A stretch of DNA of 64,000 nucleotides. Origin: Roseomonas sp. CECT 9278. GTDB lineage: Bacteria > Pseudomonadota > Alphaproteobacteria > Acetobacterales > Acetobacteraceae. How positions within the stretch are numbered: the first letter of the stretch is position 1; every line of letters starts with the position of its first letter. Position numbers and translations under genes: made by a program. Positions 26,366 to 35,359 of the stretch are shown one piece after another. The DNA is taken from contig NZ_CAKKLX010000012.1 of assembly GCF_918698155.1 (NCBI RefSeq), positions 62,001 to 126,000 of the forward strand, given 5' to 3'. The notes under the pieces are model-generated. The model saw only the letters and a list, made by a program, of their open reading frames with translations, was not told the origin of the DNA and did no database searches.

Positions 26366-28253
26366 GACCCCCCAACCCTATCCCGCCCGGCCGTGCCGCA
26401 CCATCGCCCTTGGACTGGCGTGGCTGCTGGCCGTGCTGGCGCTGGCCTGGCCGGCCGCCGCGCAGGATCCGCCGGACGCCGCCGGCATACCCTATCGCAC
26501 CGAGGTGATCGCGCCGGAGGATAGCGGCCTCGCGGCCCTGGCCGCCGGCGTGGCGCAGACCCTCACGCTGCGCGAACGCGCACCCACCGACGCCTTCGGC
26601 CTGATCGGCCGGGTCCGCGGCGACCTGCCCCGGCTGCAGGAGGTGCTGCGCGCCCAGGGCTATTGGGGCGGCGAGGTGCTGGCGACGATCGATGCGCTGC
26701 CGCTGGACGACCCGGGCCTGCCCGCGCGCCTGCAGGCCGCGACGCAGGCGGCCCCGGCCGTCGTGGTGTTCCGCCTGGTCCCGCGCGAAGTGTATCGGAT
26801 CGGCCGCATCACGGTGGACCCCGCGACCGGCGCCGACCCTGCCCCGGTGCGCGCCGCCGCCGCCGAATCGGGCCTGTCCCCCGGCGACCCGGCGCGGCCC
26901 GAGGCGGTGCTGGCGGCCGAATCCGCGATGCGCGAGGCGCTGCGCCGCGCCGGGCATCCCCTCGCGGCCGTGGCGGGGCGCGAGGCGGTGGTGGACCACG
27001 ACCGCCACACCATGGACGTGACCTGGCGCCTCGCCGCCGGCCCGCGCGCCACCTTCGCCCCGCCCGAGGTGGTCGGCCAGGTCCGCACCACGACCGGCCT
27101 GCTGGAACGCACCGCCGCGCGGCAGATCGCCGGGCGCGACTATTCGCCCGCCGCGCTCGAACGCGCCCGCCGCGCGCTGGTCGCCCTCGGCGTCTTCGAG
27201 AGCGTGCGCGCCGAGCCCGGCACCGCGCTGCTGCCCGGCGACCGCCTGCCGGTGACCTTCCGCGTGGCCGAGCGCCCGCTGCGCGCGATCGGCGGCAGCC
27301 TCTCCTACGAAACGAACTACGGCGCCGGCGCGGCGCTGTTCTGGGAGCACCGCAACCTGTTCGGCGGCGCCGAGCGGTTGCGCCTGGATGGCGAGGTCGC
27401 GCGCCTGGCCGCCGGGGACTTCTCCAACGCCACCTGGCGCGCCTTCGCCACGCTGACGCTGCCGGAGATCTGGCGGCGCGACATCCGCCTGACCGCGCGC
27501 GCCGGCGCGGTGCGCGAATTGCTCGACGCCTATGACCGCGAGGCCATCATCGTCTCGGCGCTGGCGGAACACCGTCTGAACGAACGCCTGGCGCTGCAGG
27601 GCGGCCCGCTGTTCGAGACCGGGCGCATCGGCCGCTACGGCACGCTCGATCCCTTCACCCTGGTGGGTGTCGTGATGGGGGCGCGCTGGGATGGCACCAC
27701 CAGCCTGCTCGACCCCACCAGCGGCGCGCGCGCCAGCATCACCGCGACGCCCTATTGGTCGCTCGACAATGGCGTGACCTACACGCGGCTGATGGCGATC
27801 GGCAGCACCTATCTCGACGTGACCGGGGACCAGCGCGGCGTGCTGGCGCTGCGCGCGGCGATCGGCGCGGCGCTGGGCGCGACGCGCGACGAGATCACCC
27901 TGGACAAGCGATTCTATGCCGGCGGCGGCGGGTCGGTGCGCGGCTACGTGTTCCAGTCGATCGGGCCGCGCGATGCCGGCAACAAGCCGCTCGGCGGCGC
28001 CAGCCTGGTCGAGGGCAGCATCGAATGGCGCCAGCGCATCTCCGGCCCCTGGGGCGCGGTGGTCTTCGTCGATGCCGGCGCGGTCGGCGAGGACGCCATC
28101 CCCGGCACCGGCGGGCTGCGCGTGGGCGCCGGCGTCGGGCTGCGCTACCTGACGGCGATCGGGCCGATCCGTGTCGATGTGGGCGTGCCGCTGAACCCGC
28201 AGCGCGGCGACCCGGCCTATGGCCTGTATGTCGGCATCGGGCAGGCCTTCTGA
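26364..28253 (+). CDS. tamA: Autotransporter assembly factor TamA (Omp85 family)
   Basis: 629 residues with a signal peptide (LAWLLAVLALAWPAAAQ). Three POTRA-like repeats occupy about residues 45-290, the last including YSPAALERARRALVALGVFESVRAE. The C-terminal half is an Omp85 beta-barrel: SYETNYGAGAALFWEHRNLFGGAE, and the lid-lock type GGGGSVRGY (in RFYAGGGGSVRGYVFQSIGP) and RIDVGVPL near the end. It inserts proteins into the outer membrane with TamB, the next gene, which starts one base after the TamA stop. The ATG at 26364 overlaps the start codon of the divergent M20 gene. Confidence 0.92.
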   Translation: MTPQPYPARPCRTIALGLAWLLAVLALAWPAAAQDPPDAAGIPYRTEVIAPEDSGLAALAAGVAQTLTLRERAPTDAFGLIGRVRGDLPRLQEVLRAQGYWGGEVLATIDALPLDDPGLPARLQAATQAAPAVVVFRLVPREVYRIGRITVDPATGADPAPVRAAAAESGLSPGDPARPEAVLAAESAMREALRRAGHPLAAVAGREAVVDHDRHTMDVTWRLAAGPRATFAPPEVVGQVRTTTGLLERTAARQIAGRDYSPAALERARRALVALGVFESVRAEPGTALLPGDRLPVTFRVAERPLRAIGGSLSYETNYGAGAALFWEHRNLFGGAERLRLDGEVARLAAGDFSNATWRAFATLTLPEIWRRDIRLTARAGAVRELLDAYDREAIIVSALAEHRLNERLALQGGPLFETGRIGRYGTLDPFTLVGVVMGARWDGTTSLLDPTSGARASITATPYWSLDNGVTYTRLMAIGSTYLDVTGDQRGVLALRAAIGAALGATRDEITLDKRFYAGGGGSVRGYVFQSIGPRDAGNKPLGGASLVEGSIEWRQRISGPWGAVVFVDAGAVGEDAIPGTGGLRVGAGVGLRYLTAIGPIRVDVGVPLNPQRGDPAYGLYVGIGQAF

Positions 28254-28254
28254 G

Positions 28255-31200
28255 ATGCGGCAGGCGCTGACCACGGCCTTGCGGCGGGTGCCGCGCTTCG
28301 CCGCCAGGGCACTGCGTTTCGTGCTGGTGGCGCTGCTGGTGCTGCCGGTGCTGGTCGTCGCGCTGCTGGGCGGCGCGGTGCTGTGGGCGAATACCGATGG
28401 CGGGCGCGCCTTCGTCGAACGGCAGGCCGCCGCCTTCGTCCCGGGGCTTTCGCTGCAAGGGCTGACCGGGCCGCTGCCCGGCCGCATCGGCGTCGCGCGG
28501 CTGGCCATGGCCGACGCCGCCGGCGCCTGGCTGGAGGTCGAGGATGCCGAGGTCGCGCTCGACCTCACGGCGCTGCTGCGGCGCGACCTGCGGATCACCA
28601 GCGCAACAGCCCGCCGCATCGCGCTGCACCGCCTGCCGCCCGCTGCCGACCCGCCGCCGCCGCGCGATCCCGCCGCACCGCTGATCCCCGCGCTGCCCTC
28701 GCTGCCCGTCGCGGTGCATCTCGACCGGCTGGCGCTGGAGCGCATCGAGCTCGGCGCGCCGGTCGTCGGCGTGGCGGCGGTGCTGACGGCCGAGGGCACG
28801 GCCTCGCTCGCGGGCGGTGCGCTGTCCGCGCGGGTCGATGCCCGCCGCATCGATGCCCCGGCCGAGGCGCGGCTGGTGCTCGACCTCGCCCCCGGCGCGG
28901 ACCGCCTGGTGGCGCGGCTCGATGCCAGCGAACCGGCCGGCGGGTTGCTGGCCACCGGGCTCGGCCTGCCCGACCGCGCGGCGCGCGCGCGGCTGTCGCT
29001 CGATGGCCCGGCGAGCGGCGCGCGGCTGGAGCTGGACGCATCCCTCGGCGAGGACATCGCGCTCACCGCGCAGGGCGAGGTCCGGGCGGCACCGGATGGC
29101 GCCGCCGGCGCGCGGATCGACCTGCGGATCGCCGCCGCGCCGCTGCTGCCCGCCGAGCTCCGCGCTGCCGCGATGCCGGCCGAGGTGACGCTGCACGCCG
29201 CCATCGATGCCGCGCGGCGCGTCGCGCTCAATCGGCTGGCGCTGCGCGTGCCGGCCGGCGAGGCGACGGCGCAGGGCAGCGCGGACCTGGCGGCGGAGAC
29301 GCTCGACATCACCGCACGCGCGACCATCGGCGCGAGCAGGGTGCTCGGCGCGCTGCTGCCGCCGGTCGCGCAATGGACGTCGCTCGGCATCGAGGCACGC
29401 GCCACGGGCGCGATGGCGGCGCCGCGCATCGCGATCGACGCCGCGGTGCAGGGCTTCGGCAGCGATACGCCGGCGCTGGCCGCCGCACTGGGCGGCGCGC
29501 CGCGCGTCACCCTGCGCGCGGCGCTGCCGGATCGTATCGACAGCCTGGTGATCGATGGCGCCGCGCTGCGCGTCAGCGCCGCGGGCGATGTCGGCGCGAC
29601 GCTCGATGCCACGCTCGGCGTCACCGCCGCCGACCTCGCGCCGCTGGTGCCGGGCCTGGCGGGCGGGTTGCAGGCGCAGGCCCGCCTGACCGGGCCGCGC
29701 GACGACCCGTCCATCGCGCTGACCGCGCGCGGCGAACGCCTGGAACGCGACGGGCAGGTGCTGGAGGCCCCCGAATTGTCGCTGTCCATCGCGACCCCGT
29801 TCTCCGCCCCGCGCGCCGAGGGCAGCCTGCGCGCGACCTATGCCGGCCTGCCCGCCACGCTCGACCTGCATGGCGTGCCCGAGGGCGAGGCGCTGCGGCT
29901 CGATCGCCTGGTCTTCGCCTTCGGCCCGGCGCGGCTGGAGGCAAGCGGCGTGGTCGATCCGCGCGCGGCGACCTTCGCGGGGGATGTCACGCTGGATGTG
30001 GCGGAGCTCGCGCCGTTCTCGGCGCTGGCCGGCACGCCGATGGCCGGGCGTGCGGGGCTGCGCGCCACGCTCGACATCCGCGACGGCGCGCAGGGCTTCG
30101 ACGTGACGGCGGAGGTGCCGCAGGCGCGCATCGCCGGCACGGCGCTGGAGGGCCGGCTGACCGCGCGCGGCACGCTGGACGCGCTGGACGCCGCGCTGGA
30201 GGCGCGCGCCGACGATGCGCGCCTCGCGACGCGGGTGAGTGTCGCGTCGGTCGGCGATTCAGATGGCACGGCGCCGGTGGGCGCGCGCGGTGGCGTCGCG
30301 CCGGCAGGCGCGCCCGCCAACGTCGCGCCGGCAGGCGCGCCCGGCCCAGCCGCAGCCCCGCCCGAACCGGCCCCACCCGCCGCCGCGCGCCGCATCGAGG
30401 TGCCCGACCTGCTGCTGCGCCGCGGCGCCGACAGCCTGCGCCTCGGCGCCCCCGCGCGCATCCTGGTGAACCCGGACGGCGCCATCGTCATCGAGTCCCT
30501 CGCCCTGACCACCAGCCGCGGCGGCACGCTGCGCGCCGAAGGCCGCTGGGGACCCGAGGCGGCCGACCTGCGTGTCACTCTCGCCGCGCTGCCCGCCGCC
30601 GCCATCGCCGCGCTCGCCGCCCCCGGCCAATCCATCGAGGGCAGCATCGCCGGCGAGGCGCGCATCACCGGCCCCGTCGCGGCGCCCAGCGCGCGGCTGC
30701 GCCTCGATGCCAGCGGCCTGCGCAATGCCGATCCTTCCTTCCGCGGCATGCCGGCCGCGCGCCTGGTGATCGAAGGCACTGCCGGCGCGACCGGCGCCGA
30801 CCTGCGCCTGGACGCCAATGCCGGCACCGCGCTGCGCGCCAGCGGCACGGCGCGCGTCACCGGCGGCTTCGGCGCGACGGCGCCGCTGGCGGCGCGCCTG
30901 GAAGCCAGCGCGGATCTCGCCGCGCTGACCGGGCCGCTGCTCGCCGCCGGCGCGCAGCGCGTCACCGGGCGCGCCACGGTGAATGCGGAAGCCGCCGGCA
31001 CGCTCGGCGCGCCACGCCTGTCCGGGCGCGCCAGCCTGGCCAATGGATCCTTCCGCGACCTCGCCCAGGGCATCGCGCTGACCGACATGGCCGCGACGCT
31101 GCGCGCCGAGGGCGACCGCCTGGTGGTCGAACGCTTCGATGCGCGCACCGCCGGCGGCGGCACGCTGGCCGTGGCGGGCAGCGTCTCCCCGGCCGCGCCG

Positions 31201-32217
31201 GGGCTGCCGGCCGACCTCACGCTGACCGCCCGCCGTGCCCGTCCGCTGCGCTCCGACCTGGTCACCACCGTCTTTGACGCCGACCTGCGCCTCGCCGGGC
31301 GTCTCCTGGAGGATGCGCGCCTGAGCGGCCGCGTCGCGGTGAACCGCATGGACATCACCGTGCCCGAGCGCCTGCCCGCCGCCGTGCAGACCCTGCCCGG
31401 CGTGCGCGAACGCGGCCGCCGCCCCGCCGGCACGCCGCCACTGGCCCCGCCCGCCCCCCCGGGCACGGCCAGCGCGCTGCCGCCGATCGCCATCGAGATC
31501 GCCGTGGAAGCACCGCGCGCGGTGTTCGTGCGTGGCCGCGGCATCGATGCGGAATTCGGCGGCACGCTCGGCATCGGCGGCACCATCGTGGCACCGCAGG
31601 TCAGCGGCGGGCTGGCCATGCGGCGCGGCAGCCTGGTCTTCTTCGACCGTCGGCTGGACTTCCGCCGCGGCGCGGTCAGCTTCGACGCCGGCACGCTGGT
31701 GCCCACGCTCGACTTCCTCGCCTCCTCCCGCGCGCGGGAGGTGACGGCGAACATCACCATCACCGGGCCGGCCAACGACCCGAAGCTGGAATTCTCCTCG
31801 ACCCCCGAACTGCCGCAGGACGAGATCCTGTCACGCCTGCTGTTCGACCGCCGCGCGAATGAACTCAGCCCCTTCCAGCTCGCGCAGCTCGCGCAGATCC
31901 TGGCCGGCGCGGCGGGGATCGACACGCCCAATGCGGGCGGCATCCTCGATCGCATCCGCCGCACCCTCGCCCTCGATCGCCTCAGCGTCGGCGAGGAACG
32001 CAACCGCGAGAACACCCGCACCCAGGGCGCCACGCTGGAGACCGGGCGCTACGTCGCGGACGGCGTCTATCTGGGCATCCGGCAGGGCACGGAAGGCGGG
32101 CCGCCGCGCGTGGGGGTGCAGGTGGACATCGCGCCACGGGTGCGCCTTGAAGCCGAGACAGGGGGGAACAGCGCGGGGGGGGACCGGGTGGGGCTTTCCT
32201 TCGAGTGGGAGTACTGA
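28255..32217 (+). CDS. tamB: Translocation/assembly module TamB
   Basis: 1320 residues. A single N-terminal membrane anchor (RFVLVALLVLPVLVVALLGGAVLW) is followed by a very long periplasmic chain of repetitive beta-strands, as expected for the AsmA-like groove proteins that bridge the inner and outer membranes and move lipids or barrel substrates. The C-terminal DUF490/TamB domain is clear: RGSLVFFDRRLDFRRGAVSF, PNDPKLEFSSTPELPQDEIL and the final aromatic FEWEY. An Ala/Pro-rich linker around residues 680-710 has a short duplicated unit (VAPAGAP twice). It forms an operon with tamA. Confidence 0.92.
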   Translation: MRQALTTALRRVPRFAARALRFVLVALLVLPVLVVALLGGAVLWANTDGGRAFVERQAAAFVPGLSLQGLTGPLPGRIGVARLAMADAAGAWLEVEDAEVALDLTALLRRDLRITSATARRIALHRLPPAADPPPPRDPAAPLIPALPSLPVAVHLDRLALERIELGAPVVGVAAVLTAEGTASLAGGALSARVDARRIDAPAEARLVLDLAPGADRLVARLDASEPAGGLLATGLGLPDRAARARLSLDGPASGARLELDASLGEDIALTAQGEVRAAPDGAAGARIDLRIAAAPLLPAELRAAAMPAEVTLHAAIDAARRVALNRLALRVPAGEATAQGSADLAAETLDITARATIGASRVLGALLPPVAQWTSLGIEARATGAMAAPRIAIDAAVQGFGSDTPALAAALGGAPRVTLRAALPDRIDSLVIDGAALRVSAAGDVGATLDATLGVTAADLAPLVPGLAGGLQAQARLTGPRDDPSIALTARGERLERDGQVLEAPELSLSIATPFSAPRAEGSLRATYAGLPATLDLHGVPEGEALRLDRLVFAFGPARLEASGVVDPRAATFAGDVTLDVAELAPFSALAGTPMAGRAGLRATLDIRDGAQGFDVTAEVPQARIAGTALEGRLTARGTLDALDAALEARADDARLATRVSVASVGDSDGTAPVGARGGVAPAGAPANVAPAGAPGPAAAPPEPAPPAAARRIEVPDLLLRRGADSLRLGAPARILVNPDGAIVIESLALTTSRGGTLRAEGRWGPEAADLRVTLAALPAAAIAALAAPGQSIEGSIAGEARITGPVAAPSARLRLDASGLRNADPSFRGMPAARLVIEGTAGATGADLRLDANAGTALRASGTARVTGGFGATAPLAARLEASADLAALTGPLLAAGAQRVTGRATVNAEAAGTLGAPRLSGRASLANGSFRDLAQGIALTDMAATLRAEGDRLVVERFDARTAGGGTLAVAGSVSPAAPGLPADLTLTARRARPLRSDLVTTVFDADLRLAGRLLEDARLSGRVAVNRMDITVPERLPAAVQTLPGVRERGRRPAGTPPLAPPAPPGTASALPPIAIEIAVEAPRAVFVRGRGIDAEFGGTLGIGGTIVAPQVSGGLAMRRGSLVFFDRRLDFRRGAVSFDAGTLVPTLDFLASSRAREVTANITITGPANDPKLEFSSTPELPQDEILSRLLFDRRANELSPFQLAQLAQILAGAAGIDTPNAGGILDRIRRTLALDRLSVGEERNRENTRTQGATLETGRYVADGVYLGIRQGTEGGPPRVGVQVDIAPRVRLEAETGGNSAGGDRVGLSFEWEY

Positions 32218-32272
32218 AAGGGAAGCGCGGGGGAGGACCACCTCCGCCGATTCCCCCTCCGTTTTCTGGACC

Positions 32273-33427
32273 TCACGCGGGCGGGCGGCCCAGCGCGTCC
32301 ATCACCGCGGCGCGCTTTTCCAGCCACCAGCCGTGCTGCGGCGGCCAGGGCGCATAGACATCCTCGGTCGAACCCGGCTCCAGCACGCCACGCGCCATCA
32401 ACGCCCAATTCGGGTTGGCCATCGCCTCGCGGCCCACGGCCACCAGGTCGGCCTCGCCCGACGCCAGCACCGCCTCGGCCTGCTGCGCGCCGATGATCAA
32501 GCCGACCGCCATCGTCGCCACGCCCACGTCGCGGCGGATCTCGGCGGCATAGGGCACCTGGAACCCATACCCGCGCGGCACGCGCTTCGACCCCGTGGCA
32601 CTCCCGCCGATCCCACCCGACGAACAATCCACCACATCGACGCCGAGCGGCTTCATCGCGCGCGCGAAGGCCAGGCTGTCCTGCATGGTCCAGCCGTCAT
32701 CGACGCCATCCACCGCGGAAATCCGCACGAAGACCGGCCGGTCCTGCGGCCAGGCCGCGCGCACCGCGGCGATCACCTCCAGCGGAAGGCGCATCCGCCC
32801 GGCCAGGTCGCCGCCATACGCATCGTTGCGCGTGTTCGACACCGGCGAGAGGAACTGGTGCAGCAGGTAGCCATGCGCGCAATGCACCTCGACCGCCTCG
32901 AACCCCGCCGCATGGGCGCGCTTCGCACCGGTGGCGAAGCCCTCAACGACCCGCGCCATGCCCGCGGCATCGAGCGCGGCGGGCGTCAGGAACCCCTCCC
33001 CGATCGGCGCGGCGACGGCCGAGACGATGTCCCACGTGCCCTCCCCCTTCGCGAATTGCGCGGCGCCCAGCGGGCCATTGCCCTCCCATGGCCGCTGCAT
33101 CGACCCCTTGCGCCCGGCATGGCCGAGCTGCACCGCCGGCACGCTGCCCTGGCCCTTGATGAAACCCGTGATGCGCTTCAGCGGCGCGATGTGGTCGTCG
33201 GACCACAGCCCCAGGTCGCCATGGGTGATGCGCCCGTCGCGCAGCACCGAGACCACCTCGGAGAACACCAGCCCGAAGCCGCCCACCGCGAAGCGGCCCA
33301 GTTGCACCATGTGCCAGTCATCGGCCATGCCCTCGGTCGCGGAATACTGGCACAGCGGCGGCACCACGGCGCGATTGGGCAGGACCAGGCCGCGCAGCGT
33401 CAGCGGCGAGAACAGCAGCGATCCCAT
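32273..33427 (-). CDS. Old Yellow Enzyme-family NADH:flavin oxidoreductase (YqjM type)
   Basis: 384 residues. FMN-binding TIM barrel of the YqjM/xenobiotic-reductase subclass: SPLTLRGLVLPNR at the N-terminus, PPLCQYSA with the redox-sensing cysteine, the substrate pair in QLGHAGRKGS, and VHCAHGYLLHQFLSPVSN. It would reduce activated C=C bonds using NAD(P)H. The ATG at 33427 is preceded by GGAGG with nine-base spacing; the two upstream in-frame ATGs are less well placed. It is convergent with tamB and followed upstream on the same strand by an MmyB-type regulator. Confidence 0.9.
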   Translation of the reverse strand: MGSLLFSPLTLRGLVLPNRAVVPPLCQYSATEGMADDWHMVQLGRFAVGGFGLVFSEVVSVLRDGRITHGDLGLWSDDHIAPLKRITGFIKGQGSVPAVQLGHAGRKGSMQRPWEGNGPLGAAQFAKGEGTWDIVSAVAAPIGEGFLTPAALDAAGMARVVEGFATGAKRAHAAGFEAVEVHCAHGYLLHQFLSPVSNTRNDAYGGDLAGRMRLPLEVIAAVRAAWPQDRPVFVRISAVDGVDDGWTMQDSLAFARAMKPLGVDVVDCSSGGIGGSATGSKRVPRGYGFQVPYAAEIRRDVGVATMAVGLIIGAQQAEAVLASGEADLVAVGREAMANPNWALMARGVLEPGSTEDVYAPWPPQHGWWLEKRAAVMDALGRPPA

Positions 33428-33493
33428 GCGGGACATCCTCCGGGCGTTTCCGCCGCGCAGCATGGGCCGAGCGGCGCGGCCTGGGAATCCCGC

Positions 33494-34327
33494 CTATGCC
33501 GCCCCGCCCAGCATTGCGCGGATGCGCGCGGCATCGCCCGGCGCGGCCGGGGTATAGACCACCATGGCAAGGTCCGGCCGGCCATCCACCGCGAAGCCGG
33601 AATACTCGAACGCGAGCGCACCGAGCACCGGGTGGCGCAGCCGCTTGGTGCCCTCGCCGAACACCGCCACTTCCTGCCCGCGCCACAGGCCAGCGAAATC
33701 CGCGCTGCGGGCACACAGCTCCTCGACCAGCCGCGCCGCGTCCGACCCCGCCCCGGCGCGCGCCGCATCGGCCCGGAAGGCAGCGACCACGAAGCGCGCC
33801 ACCGCGTCCCAGTCCTCCTGCGCGGCGCGCACGCGCGGGTCGCAGAAGATCAGCCGCAGGATGTTGCGCCGGTCGGGCGGCAGCGCGCCGTAGTCGGTCA
33901 GCAGGACCGCCGCGGCGCGGTTCCAGGCCACCACGTCCCAGCAGGCGGTCCGCACGATCGCCGGGCTCACCTCCAGCGAATCGAGCAGCCGCTGCAGGCG
34001 CGGCGTGACGCCCGCCGGCGGCATGGAGCGGCGGTCGGGCGGATGGCCGCGGCCCAGCACGAACAGGTGTTCGCGCTCGGTCTCGGTCAGCATCAGCCCG
34101 GCCGCGATGCGCTCCAGCGCCGCGGCCGAGGGCGCGCCGCCGCGCCCCTGTTCGAGCCAAGTGTACCAGGTCGCGCTGATATTGGCGCGTTGCGCCACTT
34201 CCTCGCGCCGCAGCCCGGGCGTCCGTCGGCGCGAACCGGCCAGCCCGAGACCCGCCGGGTCCAGCCGGGCCCGGCGATCCTTGAGGAAGGCGCCGAGGGC
34301 GCGCGGCGCGGGGGCGGCCCGATCCAT
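33494..34327 (-). CDS. MmyB-like helix-turn-helix transcriptional regulator
   Basis: 277 residues. The N-terminal HTH is of the type found with the MmyB ligand-binding domain: GAFLKDRRARLDPA, then RRTPGLRREEVAQRANISATWYTWLEQGRG. The C-terminal MmyB domain shows PAIVRTACWDVVAWNRAAAVLLTDY, RNILRLIF and HPVLGALAFEYSGFAVDGRPDLAMVVYTP. In Actinobacteria and Proteobacteria such regulators commonly control an adjacent divergent SDR gene, and here the divergent neighbour is exactly that. The 103-bp gap between them is AT-rich and probably carries both promoters and an operator. Confidence 0.9.
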   Translation of the reverse strand: MDRAAPAPRALGAFLKDRRARLDPAGLGLAGSRRRTPGLRREEVAQRANISATWYTWLEQGRGGAPSAAALERIAAGLMLTETEREHLFVLGRGHPPDRRSMPPAGVTPRLQRLLDSLEVSPAIVRTACWDVVAWNRAAAVLLTDYGALPPDRRNILRLIFCDPRVRAAQEDWDAVARFVVAAFRADAARAGAGSDAARLVEELCARSADFAGLWRGQEVAVFGEGTKRLRHPVLGALAFEYSGFAVDGRPDLAMVVYTPAAPGDAARIRAMLGGAA

Positions 34328-34430
34328 GGGGGTGGTGGCTTTTATACCAGGATAATATCTCGACTTTAACAGGAAGCTGCGCGCCGCCAAACCCACGCCT
34401 CCTCCACCCCAGGCACAGGGACAGGCTGCC
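34328..34430. promoter_or_regulatory. Divergent promoter region, MmyB regulator / SDR gene
   Basis: The gap contains the window's clearest AT-rich island, TTTATACCAGGATAATATC (34341-34359) followed by TTTAA. GATAAT at 34351-34356 can serve as a -10 box for the rightward gene, and the complement of TTTATACCA (TGGTATAAA) as a -10 for the leftward gene. The regulator probably binds here. Box assignment is by eye. Confidence 0.5.
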
Positions 34431-35318
34431 ATGCGTATCTTCCTCACGGGCGCGACCGGCTTCGTCGGCGCGCGGGTCCTCGCCGAGCTGACCGGGGCCG
34501 GCCACCGCGTGCTCGGCCTCGCGCGCTCGCCATCCGGCGTGCGCGCGCTGCTCGCCGCCGGCGTCGAACCCGTGCCGGGCGACATCGAAGACCTCGATGG
34601 CCTGCATCGCGCCGCCGCCGACTGCGACGCCGTCATCCACACCGCCTTCGACCACGACTTCACGCGCTACGCCGCCAATTGCGCCAAGGACGCCCGCGCC
34701 ATCGCCGCCCTGGGCGGCGCGGTGCGCGGTTCGGGCGGCCTGCTGCTGATCACCTCGGTCACGCCGGTCGGCACGCTCGCAGCGGGCCAGCCGGCCATCG
34801 AGACGGCCTTCGACGCCCATCACCCGCTGCCTCGGATCGCATCGGAACTGGCGGGCCAGGCGGCGGCGGCGGCCGGCGCGCGCGTCGCGGTGGTGCGCCT
34901 GTCGCAGATCCACGACACGCGCCGCCAGGGATTGGTCAGCGAACTGGTCGCCCTGGCGCGCCGCACCGGCGTCTCGGCCTATGTTGGGGATGGTGCCAAC
35001 CGCTGGTCGGCGGCGCATGTCGCGGACACCGCGCGGCTCTATCGCCTCGCACTCGAACACGGCGAGCCCGGCAGCCGCTTCCACGCCGTCGCCGAGGAAG
35101 GCGTCCCGGTCCGCGCCATCGCCGAGGCGATTGCCCGGCGCATCGGCGTGCCGGTCGCCGCCCTGCCGCCGGACCGCGCGGGCGCGCATTTCGGCTGGCT
35201 CGCCGCCTTCGCCGGCCGGGACATGTCGGCACGCAGCGATGCTACGCAGGCGCGCCTCGGCTGGCGCCCCGAAGGCCGCGGCCTGCTGGCCGACATCGAT
35301 GCGCTGGAGGATGGCTGA
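34431..35318 (+). CDS. SDR-family NAD(P)-dependent epimerase/oxidoreductase
   Basis: 295 residues, extended (atypical) short-chain dehydrogenase. The N-terminal Rossmann motif is MRIFLTGATGFVGARVL, followed by GHRVLGLARSPSGVRALLAAG; HTAFDHDFTRYAANC is a pattern seen in the SDR group controlled by MmyB-type regulators. A YxxxK pair is not obvious, as is common for atypical SDRs that bind NAD(P) for small-molecule reduction or sensing. It is divergent from the regulator at 33494-34327. Confidence 0.85.
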   Translation: MRIFLTGATGFVGARVLAELTGAGHRVLGLARSPSGVRALLAAGVEPVPGDIEDLDGLHRAAADCDAVIHTAFDHDFTRYAANCAKDARAIAALGGAVRGSGGLLLITSVTPVGTLAAGQPAIETAFDAHHPLPRIASELAGQAAAAAGARVAVVRLSQIHDTRRQGLVSELVALARRTGVSAYVGDGANRWSAAHVADTARLYRLALEHGEPGSRFHAVAEEGVPVRAIAEAIARRIGVPVAALPPDRAGAHFGWLAAFAGRDMSARSDATQARLGWRPEGRGLLADIDALEDG

Positions 35319-35359
35319 CGCACAGCGCCCCGGCGGGGGGGGCGAGGTGCGCCCGCGCC

